64,000 nucleotides of DNA, taken from positions 62,001-126,000 of the forward strand of contig NZ_CVTA01000055.1 of the NCBI RefSeq assembly GCF_001050035.1, written 5' to 3'. The stretch comes from Mycolicibacterium komanii. GTDB lineage: Bacteria; Actinomycetota; Actinomycetes; Mycobacteriales; Mycobacteriaceae. Below, piece after piece: positions 62,544 through 64,000 of this stretch (position 1 is the stretch's first letter; each line of letters opens with the position of its first letter). The notes under the pieces were generated by a model, which did not search any database, had not been told where the DNA came from, and was given only the letters and a program-made list of their open reading frames with translations. Both the position numbers and the translations under genes were made by a program.

Positions 62544-63344
62544 ATGCCGACAACGCAGGAGACGACGTGGCGGGCGGGCCGGTTCTGGTGGGACTGTGCG
62601 CCTCCCGGTTCGCGCAGTGCGGTTTGTGGTCTGGTGTTCGACCTCGACGCGTTGACCGACATCGAGTGTGACGGCCATCGGGTCGCCTACAACGCCGCCT
62701 TTGCGGCGCACGGGCTGGATTTCCAATGGTCGGTGCCGCGCTACCGGCAGCTGCTCGCGCTCACCGACGAGCGGCAGCGCGTCGCGGCCGAACTGCGCAA
62801 GCGCTGCGTGGCCACCGAGGCTGACGTGCTGACCAAGCTGCTGGCTGACGAGATCTACAACACCAAGACGATGCTGTTCGACGAGCTGATCCTCGAGCGG
62901 GACCTGACCCCGCGCGCCGGCCTCGTCGACTTCGTGATGGACGCCGTCGGCGGCGGTGCTCAGGTCGCCGTGGTGGTGAACGGCCAGCGCGGCTGGGCCG
63001 AACCGCTGGTGCGCCAGCTGGTCGGCGAGGGCCTCGTCGAGGTGGTGGTCGCCGCCGAGGACGTCGTCAAACCGATGCCCGATGCGGAGGCACACCGGCA
63101 CGCGCTGTGGGAGCTCGGCCTGTCCGCCGACGAGGCGTTCGCGATCACCGGCTCGGCCTCGGGCCTGCGGGCGGCGAACACCGCGGGCATGCCGACCCTG
63201 GTGATCACGGGGGAGGGCACGCCCGACATCCCGGCTGCGGTCGCGGTGCGGCCGGACTACGCCGGCGCAGACCCGCTGCGATTCGCCGACTGCCGGCGCC
63301 TGCACGCCAACTGGTCGCGCGGCCGCAAGCAGACGGCCGCCTAG
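62544..63344 (+). CDS. HAD-superfamily hydrolase
   Basis: A 266-residue protein with HAD motif I as FDLDALT (the nucleophile and acid Asp pair), an alpha-helical cap (about 45-120), motif II near VVVNGQRG, motif III lysine at VVKPMPD, and motif IV in the later SGLRAANTAGMPTLVI. This resembles phosphoglycolate-phosphatase/beta-phosphoglucomutase-type enzymes. ATG 62544 is chosen over the open upstream frame. Substrate unknown. Confidence 0.8.
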   Translation: MPTTQETTWRAGRFWWDCAPPGSRSAVCGLVFDLDALTDIECDGHRVAYNAAFAAHGLDFQWSVPRYRQLLALTDERQRVAAELRKRCVATEADVLTKLLADEIYNTKTMLFDELILERDLTPRAGLVDFVMDAVGGGAQVAVVVNGQRGWAEPLVRQLVGEGLVEVVVAAEDVVKPMPDAEAHRHALWELGLSADEAFAITGSASGLRAANTAGMPTLVITGEGTPDIPAAVAVRPDYAGADPLRFADCRRLHANWSRGRKQTAA

Positions 63345-63389
63345 CCGAAGCATTCGCCCGAACGACCGCACCGTCCGGTTCGGTCGCTC

Positions 63390-63395
63390 TACCAT
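63390..63395 (+). promoter_or_regulatory. -10 box of a probably leaderless beta-lactamase-family gene
   Basis: TACCAT (TANNNT) is followed by six bases and ATG 63402, with no Shine-Dalgarno. The spacing matches the other leaderless candidates in the window. Confidence 0.5.
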
Positions 63396-63401
63396 CACGC
63401 G

Positions 63402-64000
63402 ATGGCTCAGAGGACCAGAATCTCGCCCGACCTGATCGGCGGCGATGTCGACGAGGGCTATGGGAAGGTCGCCGACGCATTCCGCCGCAATCTGAGCAGC
63501 GGGCGCGAAATCGGCGCTGCGGTGGCGGCGTACCGCGACGGCCGCAAGGTGGTGGACCTGTGGGGCGGCTACCGCGACGTGTCCACGCAATCACCGTGGC
63601 AGGGCGACACACTCGTCAATGTCTTCTCGACGACGAAAGGCATTGCCTCCCTTGCGGTGGCGGTCGCCGCCTCGCGCGGGCTCCTCGACTACGACACCAG
63701 AGTCGCCGAGTACTGGCCCGACTTCGCCCAGGCGGGCAAGGCCGACATCACCGTCCGCCAGTTGCTGAGCCACCAGGCCGGCCTGGTCGCCATCGAACCC
63801 CCACTCACGCTCTCGGAGATCGCCGACCCCGAGGCCATGTCGGCGCGGATCGCGAAACAGGCTCCCGCATGGCCACCCGGCACCCGCCACGGGTATCACG
63901 CCGTGACCCTCGGCTGGTACGAGTCGGCGTTGATCCGCCAGGTCGACCCGCAGCGCCGGACAGTGGGCCGGTTTCTCGCCGACGAGATCGCCGCGCCGCT
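63402..64000 (+). CDS. Beta-lactamase-family serine hydrolase (partial, runs off the window)
   Basis: The first 199 codons of a serine hydrolase of the class C beta-lactamase/EstB-like family. The Ser-x-x-Lys motif STTKG lies near residue 76, and the later HAVTLGWYES region supplies the Tyr-x-x type position common in esterases of this family. The 3' end is beyond 64000, so length and other motifs are unknown. Such mycobacterial proteins are usually esterases, not true beta-lactamases. Confidence 0.82.
   Translation, partial: MAQRTRISPDLIGGDVDEGYGKVADAFRRNLSSGREIGAAVAAYRDGRKVVDLWGGYRDVSTQSPWQGDTLVNVFSTTKGIASLAVAVAASRGLLDYDTRVAEYWPDFAQAGKADITVRQLLSHQAGLVAIEPPLTLSEIADPEAMSARIAKQAPAWPPGTRHGYHAVTLGWYESALIRQVDPQRRTVGRFLADEIAAP

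Noticed and set aside
60521..62662. Single 713-residue frame covering the histidine kinase
   Set aside because: The part beyond 61759 is antisense-like shadow in another frame of the response regulator; the kinase starts at GTG 61759 with a GTGA overlap.

Overview
The window is high-GC actinobacterial DNA, almost certainly from a Mycobacterium/Mycolicibacterium. This is inferred from gene order and protein sequences: a complete mycofactocin locus, the split S10/spc ribosomal protein operons with an arylsulfatase between them, a tandem family of mycobacterial SAM methyltransferases, and secY-adk-map followed by sigL-rslA. From memory, the backbone follows the M. tuberculosis order around Rv0687-Rv0737, with several lineage-specific insertions. 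I see no tRNA, rRNA, insertion sequence or CRISPR array.

Layout: (1) 37-6293, arginine catabolism: ArcD-like permease, arginine deiminase, ornithine aminotransferase, dimethylargininase-like hydrolase and an Lrp/AsnC regulator. A mycofactocin-coupled SDR with a KstR-type box upstream is interleaved. (2) 6351-11043: ferredoxin reductase, an ECF sigma factor coupled to a triple-VOC protein, and a malic enzyme. (3) 11103-18373: mycofactocin locus mftR, mftA, mftB, mftC, mftD, mftE, mftF, mftG. (4) 18296-25779, accessory block: MFS exporter with divergent TetR, two paralogous P450s with shared palindromic operators, a lipoprotein esterase, a SnoaL-like protein and a hotdog protein. (5) 26141-31670, S10 operon (rpsJ to rpsQ). 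(6) 31736-38775, insert between the ribosomal operons: sugar transferase, GAF protein, TetR/DUF2306 pair, arylsulfatase and lipoprotein. (7) 38990-43211, spc operon (rplN to rplO). (8) 43327-49585: two small secreted proteins, a luciferase-like oxidoreductase, sppA and three methyltransferases. (9) 49850-53835: secY, adk, map, sigL, rslA. (10) 53906-58307: a compact four-gene cassette (ThDP enzyme, SRPBCC protein, KAS III-like enzyme, aminotransferase) directly behind rslA, followed by a MarR gene. (11) 58949-64000: NmrA/MarR pair, two-component system, HAD hydrolase and a beta-lactamase-family gene cut off by the window end.

The most novel candidate is the cassette at 53906-58307. It looks like a small biosynthetic pathway (C-C condensation by a ThDP enzyme and a KAS III-like enzyme, then transamination). 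It carries a sequence resembling a SigL promoter with the same -35/-10 spacing as the one before sigL, so it may be a SigL-controlled metabolite locus. Its KAS III-like enzyme has Asn where the catalytic His is expected. Product and regulation are inference.

Several genes appear to start directly 6-7 nt after a TANNNT -10 box, as expected for leaderless mycobacterial transcripts. At least five divergent or local regulator/target pairs have clear palindromic operators.
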